From Semisulcospira habei (Eukaryota > Mollusca > Gastropoda > Semisulcospiridae), in contig BTPG01000006.1 of NCBI GenBank assembly GCA_036245525.1, positions 77,231,764-77,295,763 on the forward strand: DNA of 64,000 nucleotides, given 5' to 3'. Below, piece after piece: positions 12,762 through 21,788 of this stretch. Positions within the stretch are counted from its first letter, which is position 1. Each line of letters opens with the position of its first letter. Under the pieces are notes generated by a model that saw nothing but the letters and a program-made list of their open reading frames with translations, was not told the origin of the DNA and made no database searches. The translations under genes and the position numbers were made by a program.

Positions 12762-12764
<3 letters not shown>

Positions 12765-12800
<36 letters not shown>

Positions 12801-12812
12801 CGGGGGGGGGGG
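12765..12812. repeat. (GT)n then G-run microsatellite
   Basis: A TG dinucleotide run is followed directly by GGGCGGGGGGG. Confidence 0.95.
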
Positions 12813-13171
12813 GATAGAGAGACAGAGAGGGTACCATTAAAGGTAAGGGTAGCCAGAGTATTCCTTGACATATCCCCCCACCCCCTTACCCCAATATTTT
12901 GAGAGAAAAGATTTTTGGAGAAAAAGGTTTTTGAAGAAATAAAATAACAATTTACTTTTTTTAATTAAATCCTTTGATTTTCAGAGAGAGAAAAGATTTT
13001 GTGAGAAAAAAGTTTTTAGATAAAAACTAAAAATAATATTTTACACATCATTTGCTTGCAACCTTTGGCCTTCCAATGGGTCATCCAATTTAGCATGCAT
13101 ACAGGGTTCATCTTGAAAAAATAAGCACATCGGTCATTGATCCACAGAGTACAAATCCAATGGGTCATTTC

Positions 13172-13374
13172 TTAACTCATTCTACCCCAAGACTGAAATC
13201 CTTAAATTTTTGCCATTGTCCTCTGAAGAATATGTCCTCTGAAGAATGCATTGCAGTGCAGGGCACAGATCGACCATGATAGGCCTATAGGCGCCAAGCT
13301 ATTCTGGCATCACCCTTGAACTATCACGGCCGATCCTTATCTTCCTGTGGTGTGTCTGGGGTAGAATGAGTTAA
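13172..13374. mobile_element. Candidate MITE with TTAA ends
   Basis: The 203-bp segment begins TTAACTCATTCTACCCCA and ends with its exact reverse complement. The outer TTAA could be a target duplication of piggyBac type or part of the inverted repeat itself. It contains no ORF. Its internal GGCGCCAAGCTATTCTGGCA string recurs near 47095-47115. Confidence 0.6.
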
Positions 13375-13591
13375 AGGGATGGGCCAAACGTGTGAGAGCA
13401 CCTTCCCACTTACTGCACAGGGGGGCTCAGTGTGTGGACACCTTGTCACCAACTGCTAAAATATTGAAAAAGCTAGGGGTTGGGGTGGGGTTTATGTGGG
13501 TACCTTCTCGCAAGCCACAAAAATACTGATATGCTGGATCTTGGTTCGGGCGTGAGGGCGGGGGGGAGGGGGGGGGGAGGGGTGTGAAAAA

Positions 13592-14390
13592 TTGATTGAT
13601 TGATTGTACATTGCTTAACGTCCCGACAGCAACAAGGCTTTCTCAGGACGTGCCTGCACTGCTTGTGAAAAAAAAAATCAACTAAACAGAACATTGAATA
13701 TATTGATTGATTGATTGATTGTACATTGCTTAACGTCCCGACAGCAACAAGGCTTTCTCAGGACGTGCCTGCACTGCTTGTGAAAAAAAACAACCAACTA
13801 AACAGAACATTGAATGTATGTCGCCAGCCGGTCAAACACATTAAATAAACCTAACACATGGGGCCTAAATAAAGCTAAGACCATTTAGCAACACACATCC
13901 AATATCAAGAGCTACAGGCAGTGCAGACAGTAGGGAGAGTTTAAAAAAGGCAAATACAGGTGAATGGACCTCAGGTAGACAGAAACACATGCCCCAGAAT
14001 AGAGAGAAAACCCCACCCTGTGGGGCTGACCAGGGTGACCCTGGGAACTAAAAAATACCTAACCCCACCCAAGTCCCCCAGGGCAGACCTGGGTGGGGTC
14101 ATTGAATATATATGTCGCCAGCCGGTCAAATACATTAAATAAACCTAACACATGGGGCCTAAATAAAGCTAAGACCATTTAGCAACACACATCCAATATC
14201 AAGAGCTACAGGCAGTGCAGACAGTAGGGAGAGTTTTAAAAAGGCAAATACAGGTGAATGGACAAAGGGTAGACAGAAACACATGCCCCAGAATAGAGAG
14301 AAAAACCCACCCTGTGGGGCTGACCAGGGTGACCCTGGGAACTAAAAAATACCTAACCCCACCCAAGTCCCCCAGGACAGACCCGGGTGG
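13592..14390 (-). mobile_element. SINE-like family A, outer copy interrupted by an inner copy
   Basis: The outer copy consists of 13592-13703 and 14112-about 14390. Joined conceptually, the two parts match the full-length copy at 3084. Its 3' tail is (CAAT)n on the minus strand. A short TGAAAAA repeat on both sides may be its own target duplication. The interruption is the inner copy listed separately. Confidence 0.85.
13704..14099 (-). mobile_element. SINE-like family A, inner copy nested in another copy
   Basis: This full-length copy of 396 bp is flanked by the direct repeat CATTGAATATAT at 13692-13703 and 14100-14111. The flanking sequence on both sides is the matching part of the outer copy, so the insertion point is known exactly. 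It carries a (CAAT)n-type 3' tail on the minus strand. Confidence 0.9.
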
Positions 14391-15830
14391 GGGGGGGGGT
14401 GAAAAAAGATGGGTGTGAAAAAAAGATGGGTGGGCCTTCAGAAACACATGAAAAAAAGGCCCATTGCCTACAGAAACCTATGGGTCATTTGGGGAAGTTA
14501 TGTGCCAATGATGCAGAGTGCGCTCCAAAAACGAACCCTGTGCATAGGAGGATCTTACCATCAAGTATCTCTGTGCCAATTTTGGGTTTGAAGTTGAGAT
14601 TAGTGTTTGAGAAAAAAATCATCTTTTTTGTTGTAAAGCTAGGAGGGTGGGGTGGGGGTGTATGCGGGCATCTTCTCGCCAACCACAGAAATATCGATAA
14701 TCAGGAGCTTGAGGGGGGGGGGGCGGGGAGGGGGGGAAGGGGGAGGGGGGGGGAGGGAAAGGAAAAAAAATGGGTGGGCCTTATAGGAACACATGAAAAA
14801 AGGATTCACTGCCTACTGAAACCTATGGGTCATTGACCCCTCACCTCAAAACGTTCTGGGTCTGTTTGGGAAATTATGCACCAATGGTGCAGGGTGCGCT
14901 CCAAAAATGAACCCTGTACATAGGAAGACCATACCATTAAGTGTCTCTGTGCCAGTTTTGGGTTTGAAGTTGGGAATAGTGTTTGAGAAAAGACAGCATC
15001 TCTTTTTTGTCAAAATATGGCTATTTTAGACCTATTTCCTGATCTCTTGTAACCCTTAAACTTTGTGAGGGGTCATCCAAATTAGTACGCATAGAAAGGT
15101 CTTACTAGCAGGTATCTTTGTTTGGATGTGAAGTTGTCAATAGTATTTGAGAAATGTAAATTTTGTCAAAAAAACTGTTATTTTTTACCTATTTCCTGAT
15201 CCCCTGTGACCTTGAGGGAGATCACTCAAATTGGTATGTTTAGAAAAGGTCCTGCCACAAAGTATCCTTGAACCAAGTTTGAAGACTGTTGATTGAATAG
15301 TCTCCGATAAAATGTTAACGTTAAAGGTCACTATGGAGGACGGTTGTGGACATACAGATGACCACTGGCCCAGAACAAAGACTCACTTTTGCTTCATACG
15401 TTTGCCAAAAACTACAGCGTTATCAAAAACTGTCATTTTTCACATATTTGCCGTTATTTCCAGACCCTTGAACTTTCTGAGGCGTCATCCAAATTAATAT
15501 GCATAGAAGGTCTTAGTGCTCTTACCATCCAGTATCTCTGTAACAAGTTTGGGTCTGAAATTGAAAACAGTATTTGAGGAGAAACAACTTGTGTCAAAAT
15601 ATGGCTATTTTTCACCCCTTTCTGGACCCTTGTGACCTTGAGAGAGGTCATTGAAATTGGTATGTTTAAAAAGGTGATGCCACAAGGTACCCTTAGGCCA
15701 AGTTTGAAGTCGGAGGCTTGAATAGCCTTTAAGAAAATGCCAACATTAAAGTTTACCATGAACGCTAACAGACAACAGATGGCTTATTACATAGACTCAC
15801 TCGCACATAAGCAAAAAACAAACAAAATTA
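14391..15830 (+). repeat. TGACCTTGACC modular repeat, block 4, with G-rich tracts
   Basis: Diverged units carry the phrases GGTATCTCTGTGCCA, GGGTTTGAAGTTG, GTGTTTGAGAAA and cores near 15050, 15205, 15465 and 15620. Two right-end segments lie near 15300-15400 and 15720-15810. A G-rich low-complexity run spans about 14712-14765. The block also contains repeated phrases GAAACCTATGGGTCATT and AATGATGCAGAGTGCGCTCC / AATGGTGCAGGGTGCGCTCC, showing an internal duplication of about 350 bp. Confidence 0.7.
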
Positions 15831-15841
15831 CAACAGATATT

Positions 15842-16082
15842 TTCTATGCCTAGTCCCTGGCACACTTGCTGGCATTCAGGCCAGTTCGATATATATGGCA
15901 AAGACTGAAGAGACAAAAAAGCCAGGAAGCTGATCATTTGGCAGTATAAACATTCTTCCTGCCATACTGTAGACACCAACCAGCCTGCATATGTGAATTT
16001 TGTTCTGGAGGGAGACTGTGCACACCTTGAGTTCCACTGTGTGTTTTGAAATATGCGAAGAAACAATCTTTGTCATTACGTT
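15842..16082 (+). repeat. Dispersed repeat family C, copy 1
   Basis: It shares phrases with copies at 46679-46965 and 47336-47540: TGGCACACTTGCTGG near the start, GACACCAACCAGCCTGCAT in the middle, TTTTGTTCTGGAGGGAG and a GAAGAAACAATCTTTGTCAT end. The copies are substantially diverged. All three lie in the same orientation. No coding potential was seen. Confidence 0.6.
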
Positions 16083-16663
16083 TGTATACCCTCCCCCCCC
16101 CCAACAAAATACAAACAAACAAACATACACAGGCTATGGTCAGTAGTACAGACCAAATGCTGCCCCAACAACCATGCTTTTAACAACTCGGACAACAATA
16201 CAGCCACATAACCAACAAACAGTAAATAAACAAAACAATGCTCTCCCCCCCCCCCCATAAAAACAATATAAATTTCCAAACTGACCCTAGCACACAACAA
16301 GGGAACACAAAATAATTGACCAAATGGTTACAGCCGATTCATGGGTTGTACAAGATATACAGCCACTCAGAAATGCCAACACTACACGGCATGTCCGAGC
16401 TTGGTAGTCGATCCATCTCCTGAACCATACAGTGGTCCTCATAGCAAGGTCAGTGACAAAGCATCCAAACACCCAGAGTTGCCAATTTAAGCTGCCCCCA
16501 ACCTCTACTCCTTTCCTAAACTGTACAGCAATCCTGCAGAACTTTTACCACTCAAACGAGAGTCCTCTGTATATTTACTGTAAATATTAACTGAAACCAC
16601 TTTTTGCTGCCCTAGTTGTGGTATTAGAAATGTAGCTTGGTAGAAAACTGTGCAGCTCTAAGT
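16083..16663. other. Intergenic, no gene seen
   Basis: The stretch contains short C-runs and (CAAA)n-like stretches. No domain-bearing ORF was found. Confidence 0.5.
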
Positions 16664-17029
16664 CTAATTTCTTTTAAAAATGTTTGTTCTGTAACTCAAG
16701 CCCATCACTGCAGTCGGTACACCTGAAGTACATGTGTAGTTGGCAACATAATAGTCCACATTTAGCCGCTTCCAGTCAGCAGTATATGTAGGTATCCTAT
16801 CCCGTCGTTCTGTAACAAAGCATCCACGTGCCACTAAGCTGCCAACAGTCTGATACATCAAGGCCTCAGTTGCACGAGCAAGCTTAAAACGAGCACGCAC
16901 AAGCTGTAGCGGATCACCTTGCTTGGCGGCTTGCACAGGAATTTTAAAGCGTCCTACTCCAGGCAGTAGAGAATTAGTAATGCATCCTTTATAAATGTTC
17001 TTAGTATAGTTGAATAAGTCATGGTTAAA
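16664..17029 (-). CDS. Orphan open frame of about 120 codons, unknown, no start codon
   Basis: On the minus strand the frame is open for about 120 codons and closes at 16664. An ATG gives a 90-residue subset. The translation has a balanced composition (RARFKLARATEALMYQ, VGSLVARGCFVTERRDR, YTADWKRLNVDYYVANY) unlike low-complexity noise. I do not recognise the family. It could be an isolated exon, a fragment of a mobile element or an old viral insertion; no clear splice pair was identified. It might equally be chance. Confidence 0.3.
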   Translation of the reverse strand, partial: FNHDLFNYTKNIYKGCITNSLLPGVGRFKIPVQAAKQGDPLQLVRARFKLARATEALMYQTVGSLVARGCFVTERRDRIPTYTADWKRLNVDYYVANYTCTSGVPTAVMGLSYRTNIFKRN

Positions 17030-17040
17030 TACTTTTTAGT

Positions 17041-17420
17041 ACACTATACCTCGGGTACACTGTCCTGTGGTAAACTGTACATAGGGGTACTCTGTTCGTA
17101 CAGTGTACACTGTCCTGTGTTAATTTATATCAAGCATATCAAAGTCTAAACATGTTACAAGTGCAGCCCTTGATGCCATCTTTCCCTGCACAATGGGCAG
17201 TTCATGGCATGCTGCGTGGGTGCTCTTAAAACAAGTGAGATTAAAAAGCTTGACATAAATTAACACTGGACAGTGTACCCTGTGTACCCAGCATCATATT
17301 GTAAGACATATATAATTAAAGGCTGAAGAGGCCATTATGGTACACAGACCTGTTTCAAATTGTTTACAGGGTAAACTGTTTTATGTAAAAGTGCACATGG
17401 TGCTAAATGTCCTGTGTAAA
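17041..17420. repeat. Inverted-repeat element of unknown type
   Basis: Arms near 17108-17135 and 17248-17275 are near reverse complements (CTGTCCTGTGTTAATTTATA / TATAAATTAACACTGGACAG-like, with mismatches). They sit among several GTACACTGTCCTGTG and GTAAACTGT phrases. It may be a decayed MITE; its outer ends are unclear. Confidence 0.45.
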
Positions 17421-17541
17421 TTCTATAAAAGCTTCTCATCTCGTTTATTACACGAGTGCCCAATGAACCTGCTGTGAACCAGCCGTTTTGTTGAGACAGT
17501 TGGCATCAAGGTCCACAATCGAGACTTGGGACATTTCATTA

Positions 17542-17758
17542 TATACTGATCAACAAAAGAAACGCGAAAATTTCAAACATTGTTTCCCCTACTAAAACAT
17601 CTTAACTGCAAAGAATTAACTTGCACACAAAGTAGATCGATTTTAACTGGTTGGCAGTACTCCGATATCTGTCACACAAGTTAACTCTTTACAGTTAAGA
17701 TGTTTTAGTAGGTGAAAAAGCGTTTGAAGTTTTCATGTTTCTTTTGTTGATCAGTATA
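17542..17758. mobile_element. Tc1/mariner-like MITE
   Basis: The 217-bp segment is a long imperfect inverted repeat that starts TATACTGATCAACAAAAGAA and ends with its reverse complement. Arms of about 75-80 bp differ at several positions. A TA pair lies at each end, as expected for Tc1/mariner duplications. There is no transposase ORF, so it is non-autonomous. It lies 93 bp to the left of the Polinton. Confidence 0.7.
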
Positions 17759-17846
17759 CATTAACACAAAAGAATGTACATCATGTACAGTTTGAACACT
17801 GAACAGTATACCCCAACAGGAGTTGAAATTATTACGCCCAAGAGGC

Positions 17847-17851
17847 AGTGG
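17847..17851. repeat. Polinton target duplication, left (AGTGG)
   Basis: AGTGG directly precedes the left inverted repeat and directly follows the right one at 35219-35223. Polintons are usually described with 6-bp duplications; here only five bases match. Confidence 0.7.
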
Positions 17852-18087
17852 AGAGATAGATAATGTGGGTCTCCCACCCCTCCCCTCCCCCAAACAATTG
17901 ATTTATTCTAATTAACACGGTAATTAAGCAAGCCCACGTCAACAAAGACACCCAATACCTTTATTACCTAGCCATTTTAGTTCCACTCCAGAAATCATTC
18001 AAGCTACGTTTTTTGATCAGCTACCAACCCGCGATTATTAAGGCAGATCCCCCACTCCCACCTAAATAATTAATGCTGTCATTGACT
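17852..18087 (+). repeat. Polinton left terminal inverted repeat
   Basis: 236 bp, matching the reverse complement of 34984-35218 with about six substitutions and a one-base indel, mostly in a C-rich stretch near 17880 and near 18050. The similarity ends just after GTCATTGACT. Confidence 0.95.
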
Positions 18088-18585
18088 ACTATCAGCCGTT
18101 TTCGGGAAATGATTACTTGCGTCATTGTGGAAATTCCCGTTAGGTGTAATTGCCACATCACCCCACCCAAAAGTAAGTGACGTCAATGTTGCCAATAACA
18201 ACGCCACGTGTCAACTCGTGACCCTAGTCTCGTGATCAAGTATTGCGTCGTTGAGACGTTCGTAGGGCGTGAAGACAAACTTTCTCGTTCTTTCCATTTA
18301 CCTTGTGTTGGAGTGCGGTTGTGTTCTCAGAGTGACGGACTAACTTATCCGGTGATAGCACTAAATCTTGTAAAATATCCTACGTGGTGAGCGGTAAGTG
18401 ACTGTTAATTGAACGCTGACTAACGTAAGTTACAAATGACTGGTAGTTTGACGATAATTTGTCTGTTAAACTTGTAATATTTAGAAACAAGAAAAGGTTT
18501 CACAATTAGTCTACAGTGCGCTAGTGTTAACCAGATCGGTTTAGTTTAATTTGCCTACGCTGACTAACATTCACTCATTATAAAA
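18088..18585 (+). promoter_or_regulatory. Leader region of the left-end gene, possible 5' UTR intron
   Basis: There is no credible ORF. A donor-like GCGGTAAGTGAC lies near 18390-18402, and TTATAAAA sits immediately before the ATG at 18586. A 5' UTR intron ending shortly before the gene is possible but not proven. Confidence 0.35.
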
Positions 18586-19236
18586 ATGAATTGGACTCAG
18601 GAAGAGGTGTTGATCTTACAATCACATGGTGAATACCATGAAAAAATGGCTACTTACATTCATTCCGTTTTGACCAAAGCTCCAGAATTTTGGTTAGAAA
18701 AACCGGAAAAACCAGTGAGAAATTTGGCTGATATACTAAACACTAGTTCTAAGAAACAAAAGGCTAGTAAAGAACCAAAAGAACTTGATTTGTTTTTAAA
18801 ACAAAATCTTTTTCATGACGAAAAAATTGAGTGTCTTAAAGTAGATGAGTGTGATTTGTCTACATTTAATTTAGATAACTTAAAACAAAATTTAGAGGAC
18901 GGCTACAAAATACTTCGACGTAATGAAGAAAAAAGCATGTCAGCTTTTATTTACTATGGTGAGTGGCTTATTGAAGGATTTAAAATTCACAAACGACAAA
19001 AGATTCGAAAAGAAACTAAACTGAACTGGAAAGATTGGCTAAAATTACACGTCGGAATTTCAGAGTCTTATTCTCGTCAGTTACGTGATTTAGCCAAGCT
19101 GTTACGTAGGTATCCAAAATTTCATTTTCTGGCACTGCCTTTTCGGAAGGTGTATGGTTTGCGAAAGCAAATTAAAGAAATGTTAAAAGTCCCGGAAATA
19201 GCCGATTTTTGGAAAACACCTAACGCTGATCCATGA
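18586..19236 (+). CDS. Polinton left-end protein with helix-turn-helix-like C-terminus
   Basis: 216 residues, lysine-rich, without signal peptide or membrane segment. Residues 1-50 begin with a WTQEEVLILQ helix. The C-terminal part (about 115-200) is helical and carries WKDWLKLHVGISESYSRQ followed by a basic RDLAKLLRRYP helix, a layout resembling the helix-turn-helix of phage/plasmid DUF3102 or ParB-like proteins. That is a resemblance by eye, not a confirmed family. If it binds DNA, the natural candidate targets are the repeated near-palindromes immediately downstream (inference). It is alone on the left end, transcribed inward, with TATAAAA just before the ATG. It could instead be a terminal-protein-like or other replication factor. 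Confidence 0.75.
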   Translation: MNWTQEEVLILQSHGEYHEKMATYIHSVLTKAPEFWLEKPEKPVRNLADILNTSSKKQKASKEPKELDLFLKQNLFHDEKIECLKVDECDLSTFNLDNLKQNLEDGYKILRRNEEKSMSAFIYYGEWLIEGFKIHKRQKIRKETKLNWKDWLKLHVGISESYSRQLRDLAKLLRRYPKFHFLALPFRKVYGLRKQIKEMLKVPEIADFWKTPNADP

Positions 19237-19344
19237 CCTTGTTTGTTTATTTGTTTGTTTGTACAAAGGTTCTAATGCGTCTTAACGACCCTGTTTGAAT
19301 CACATCTGAGACATTTTATCACTTTCGTTTTGTTAACTGACTTA

Positions 19345-19790
19345 AGTCCATGTGATCTATCACCGAGCAGGCCGCACTAACAAGGAAAATAAAAACGTGT
19401 AACTATAAGTCCGTGAGAGTGATATATCACCGAGCAGGCCGCAAACAAGAAAAAATGAAAAGGCTGTACGTCTGAGAGTGAGAAATCACAGAACATGCCA
19501 CAAAAAGGCTGTACGTCTGAGAGTGAGAAATCACAGAACATGCCACAAAAAGGCTGTACGTCTGAGAGTGAGAAATCACAGAACATGCCACAAAAAGGCT
19601 GTACGTCTGAGAGTGAGAAATCACAGAACATGCCACAAAAAGGCTGTACGTCTGAGAGTGAGAAATCACAGAACATGCCACAAAAAGGCTGTAAGTCTGA
19701 GAGTGAGAAAATCATTGGACATGGTACACGTAAAGTGGCTTTAAGACTGAGAGTGAGAAAATCAACGGGCAGGTCATAAATGGATGGAGT
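19345..19790 (+). repeat. 45-bp tandem array, perfect in the centre
   Basis: Five consecutive 45-bp units, with starts at 19464, 19509, 19554, 19599 and 19644, are identical by eye. Two diverged units lie on each side (phrases ATCACCGAGCAGGCCGC on the left and GAGAGTGAGAAAATCA on the right). This pattern of a homogeneous centre and decayed edges is typical of unequal exchange. Because 45 is divisible by three, all frames stay open, so the ORFs in it are not evidence of coding. Confidence 0.95.
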
Positions 19791-20052
19791 GAGATTTTGT
19801 CTGATGTGTGTCAAATACCAATCAGCAAGTCGCATCAGAAGCTCATGTTTGTATGTTTGTTTGTTTGTCTCATCCTAAATGTTATGGACCAAGTGTGAGG
19901 TGTTTTTGCCGCGGCTCATGTAAGTGAAACTGACTTTACATAGGTGATAATAACGAGTCTGACATGTTAAGGTCTGTGGTAAGCCCGTCTACACGGAACA
20001 CGTTAAATCTGTTGAGTAACGGTTGGTTTGTAAACAACTAAGAAATGAGAGT

Positions 20053-20800
20053 AGAACACAGAGTTAAATGACTCTTAACATAAAGTCTTCAATATTCTGT
20101 TTACCCCCTTGCCGTTGACGCCGTCAGCGCGGACTGCAGACAGTGTCATTCAGTTGAGTACAGCGAGGACAGAGACAGAACACAGAGTTAAATGACTCTT
20201 AACATAAAGTCTTCAGTCTTCTATTAACACCCTTGCCGTTGACGCCGTCAGCGCGGTTATTAATAGCGCGGACTGCGGACAGTGTCATTCAGTTGAGGAC
20301 AGAGACAGAACACAGAGTTAAATGACTCTTAATACAAAGTATTTAATCTTCTAATGACACCCTTGCCGTTAACACCGTCAGCGCGGTTTTAAAATAGATT
20401 GTACGTAGCAACCACCGCTGGTGGTAAATAGCGCGGCGTGGGCTCAGCGGCCTGTAGAGCAACCAAAAACATAGACAGAACACAGAGTTAAATGACTCTT
20501 AATACAAAGTCTTCAATCTTCTGTTTACCACCTTGCCGTTAACGCCATCAGCGCGGTTTTAAAATAGATTTTACGTAGCAAACATCGCTGGCGCGCGGCG
20601 TGCAGACAGTTTCATTTGAGTATTGGTGCAGACAAATACGTCACTAGCTGCAATGCGGAAGTTGCCGATCTACTTATATTTAGCGGCCTGTAGCTCTGTA
20701 GCAAGCAAAAACAGAGACAGAACATAGAGTTAAATGACTCTTAATACAAAGTCTTCAGTCTTATATTCACACCCTTGCCGCTAACGCTGTCAGCGCGGTT
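20053..20800 (+). repeat. Five dispersed copies of an 80-bp module inside the Polinton
   Basis: Modules start at about 20053, 20177, 20307, 20477 and 20719. Each has AACACAGAGTTAAATGACTC (once AACATAGAG), then TTAATACAAAGTCTTCA or close variants, then CCCTTGCCGTTGACGCCGTC and AGCGCGG. The GTTGACGCCGTCAGC part is a near-palindrome with a one-base centre, and AGAGT-TAAATG-ACTCT is a second short inverted repeat. Spacers (about 40-160 bp) vary but share phrases such as GACAGTGTCATTCAGTTGAG and AGCGGCCTGTAG. The layout resembles iterons or an enhancer/operator array; the function is unknown. Confidence 0.9.
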
Positions 20801-20931
20801 TTTAACGTAAACACTGACATAGGGACTTAGTAACGTGACTAAGTACACAGTCGCCGCGTCTATATCGTGTCATACAACTGAAATGCGGTGAAGTTTTCTG
20901 CGGACTGGAGTCTACAATATTCAAGCATGCT

Positions 20932-20940
20932 GAATAAAGA
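20932..20940 (+). terminator. Possible poly(A) signal (AATAAA)
   Basis: GCTGAATAAAGATTTTGTGT lies at the end of the module region, just before the TG-rich tract. AATAAA followed by a GT-rich stretch is the usual animal polyadenylation context. It might end a transcript from the left-end gene or from a non-coding RNA. Confidence 0.35.
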
Positions 20941-21335
20941 TTTTGTGTCTGTCTGTCTGTCTGTGTGTGAGTGCTTGTGTGTGTTTGTAGGTATGTGTGA
21001 GTGCATGCATGTATGCGTCTGTGTGTGTGTGTATGCGTGTGTCTGTCAGTGTGTGAGTGCATGTATGTATGTATGTGTGTGAGTGTTTGTGTGTGTGTGT
21101 GCATGCGCGTATGTATGTATGTGTGTATGAGTGTGTTTGTCTGTCAGTGTGTGAGTGCATGTATGTATGCGTGCGAGTGTTTGTGTGTATGAGTGTGAGT
21201 GTTTGTCATTGTGTGAGTGCATGTATGTATGCGTGTGCATGCTAGTATGTATGCATGTGCATGCGTGTATGTATGTGTGCGAGTGTTTGTGTGTGTGTGC
21301 GTCTGTGCGTGTATTTATGCATGTGTATATATAGT
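20941..21335 (+). repeat. TG-rich minisatellite
   Basis: About 390 bp of TGTG/TCTG/TATG/CATG repeats with internal higher-order phrases (GAGTGCATGTATGTATG). It gives long ORFs on both strands that are composition artefacts. Confidence 0.95.
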
Positions 21336-21788
21336 TAGTGTTAGAGATATGATAATTTCAAGAACATTTATACCATTGACTCTACGTCAATACCCCAAAA
21401 CACAGTTATTTAATAATAACCACACACACACAAAACATTCTTATATACACTTGATACAAATTTAAGTTACCTACAGACACTTGTTAACAAATTTCCAAAG
21501 TCACCTACAACCGCTAACTAACTTTACAGGTAACTTTGAAGTTAGTTGGTGCAAGTTCTGATAAGTGACTTAAAACAAGTTCTTACAAGAACCTAATCAT
21601 AAGATCTTGTAAGTTATTGAACCAAGTCAACAACTTACTCGGACAGATTTCCCAAGTTACAAGGACAACGTAAAATCTTTTTTTTTAGTCTGGTGGAGGG
21701 GCAGATGGTGTTAGGTAGGCAGGGGTGAAAGGCATGACATCTCTTTGCGAAGTGTATGACAAAAATAATGGATTACCAAAACCTATCG
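21336..21788. other. Polinton spacer with short inverted repeats built on CAAGTT/AACTTG
   Basis: No gene was seen. Between about 21465 and 21670 the phrases ACAAGTT, AAGTTAC and CTTGTAA recur in both orientations, for example the arms AACTAACTT and AAGTTAGTT near 21519-21550 and the near-palindrome GTTCTTACAAGAAC near 21579. These may be binding sites. Confidence 0.5.

Noticed and set aside
18208..18390. 60-codon ORF upstream of the Polinton left-end gene
   Set aside because: Its composition is unremarkable, it lacks the A-rich run seen before most Polinton ATGs, and it probably lies in the leader region.
19478..19779. ORFs of 88-94 codons in the 45-bp array on both strands
   Set aside because: The unit length is divisible by three and the units are identical, so any frame without a stop in one unit stays open. 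There is no independent coding evidence.
19345..19790. CRISPR-like appearance of the 45-bp array
   Set aside because: The repeats are directly adjacent with no unique spacers, and the context is eukaryotic.
20802..21465. Several ORFs of 60-100 codons rich in His-Thr or Cys-Val
   Set aside because: They are translations of the TG-rich tract. The same applies to ORFs at 53549-54093, 54363-54834 and 59179-59427.
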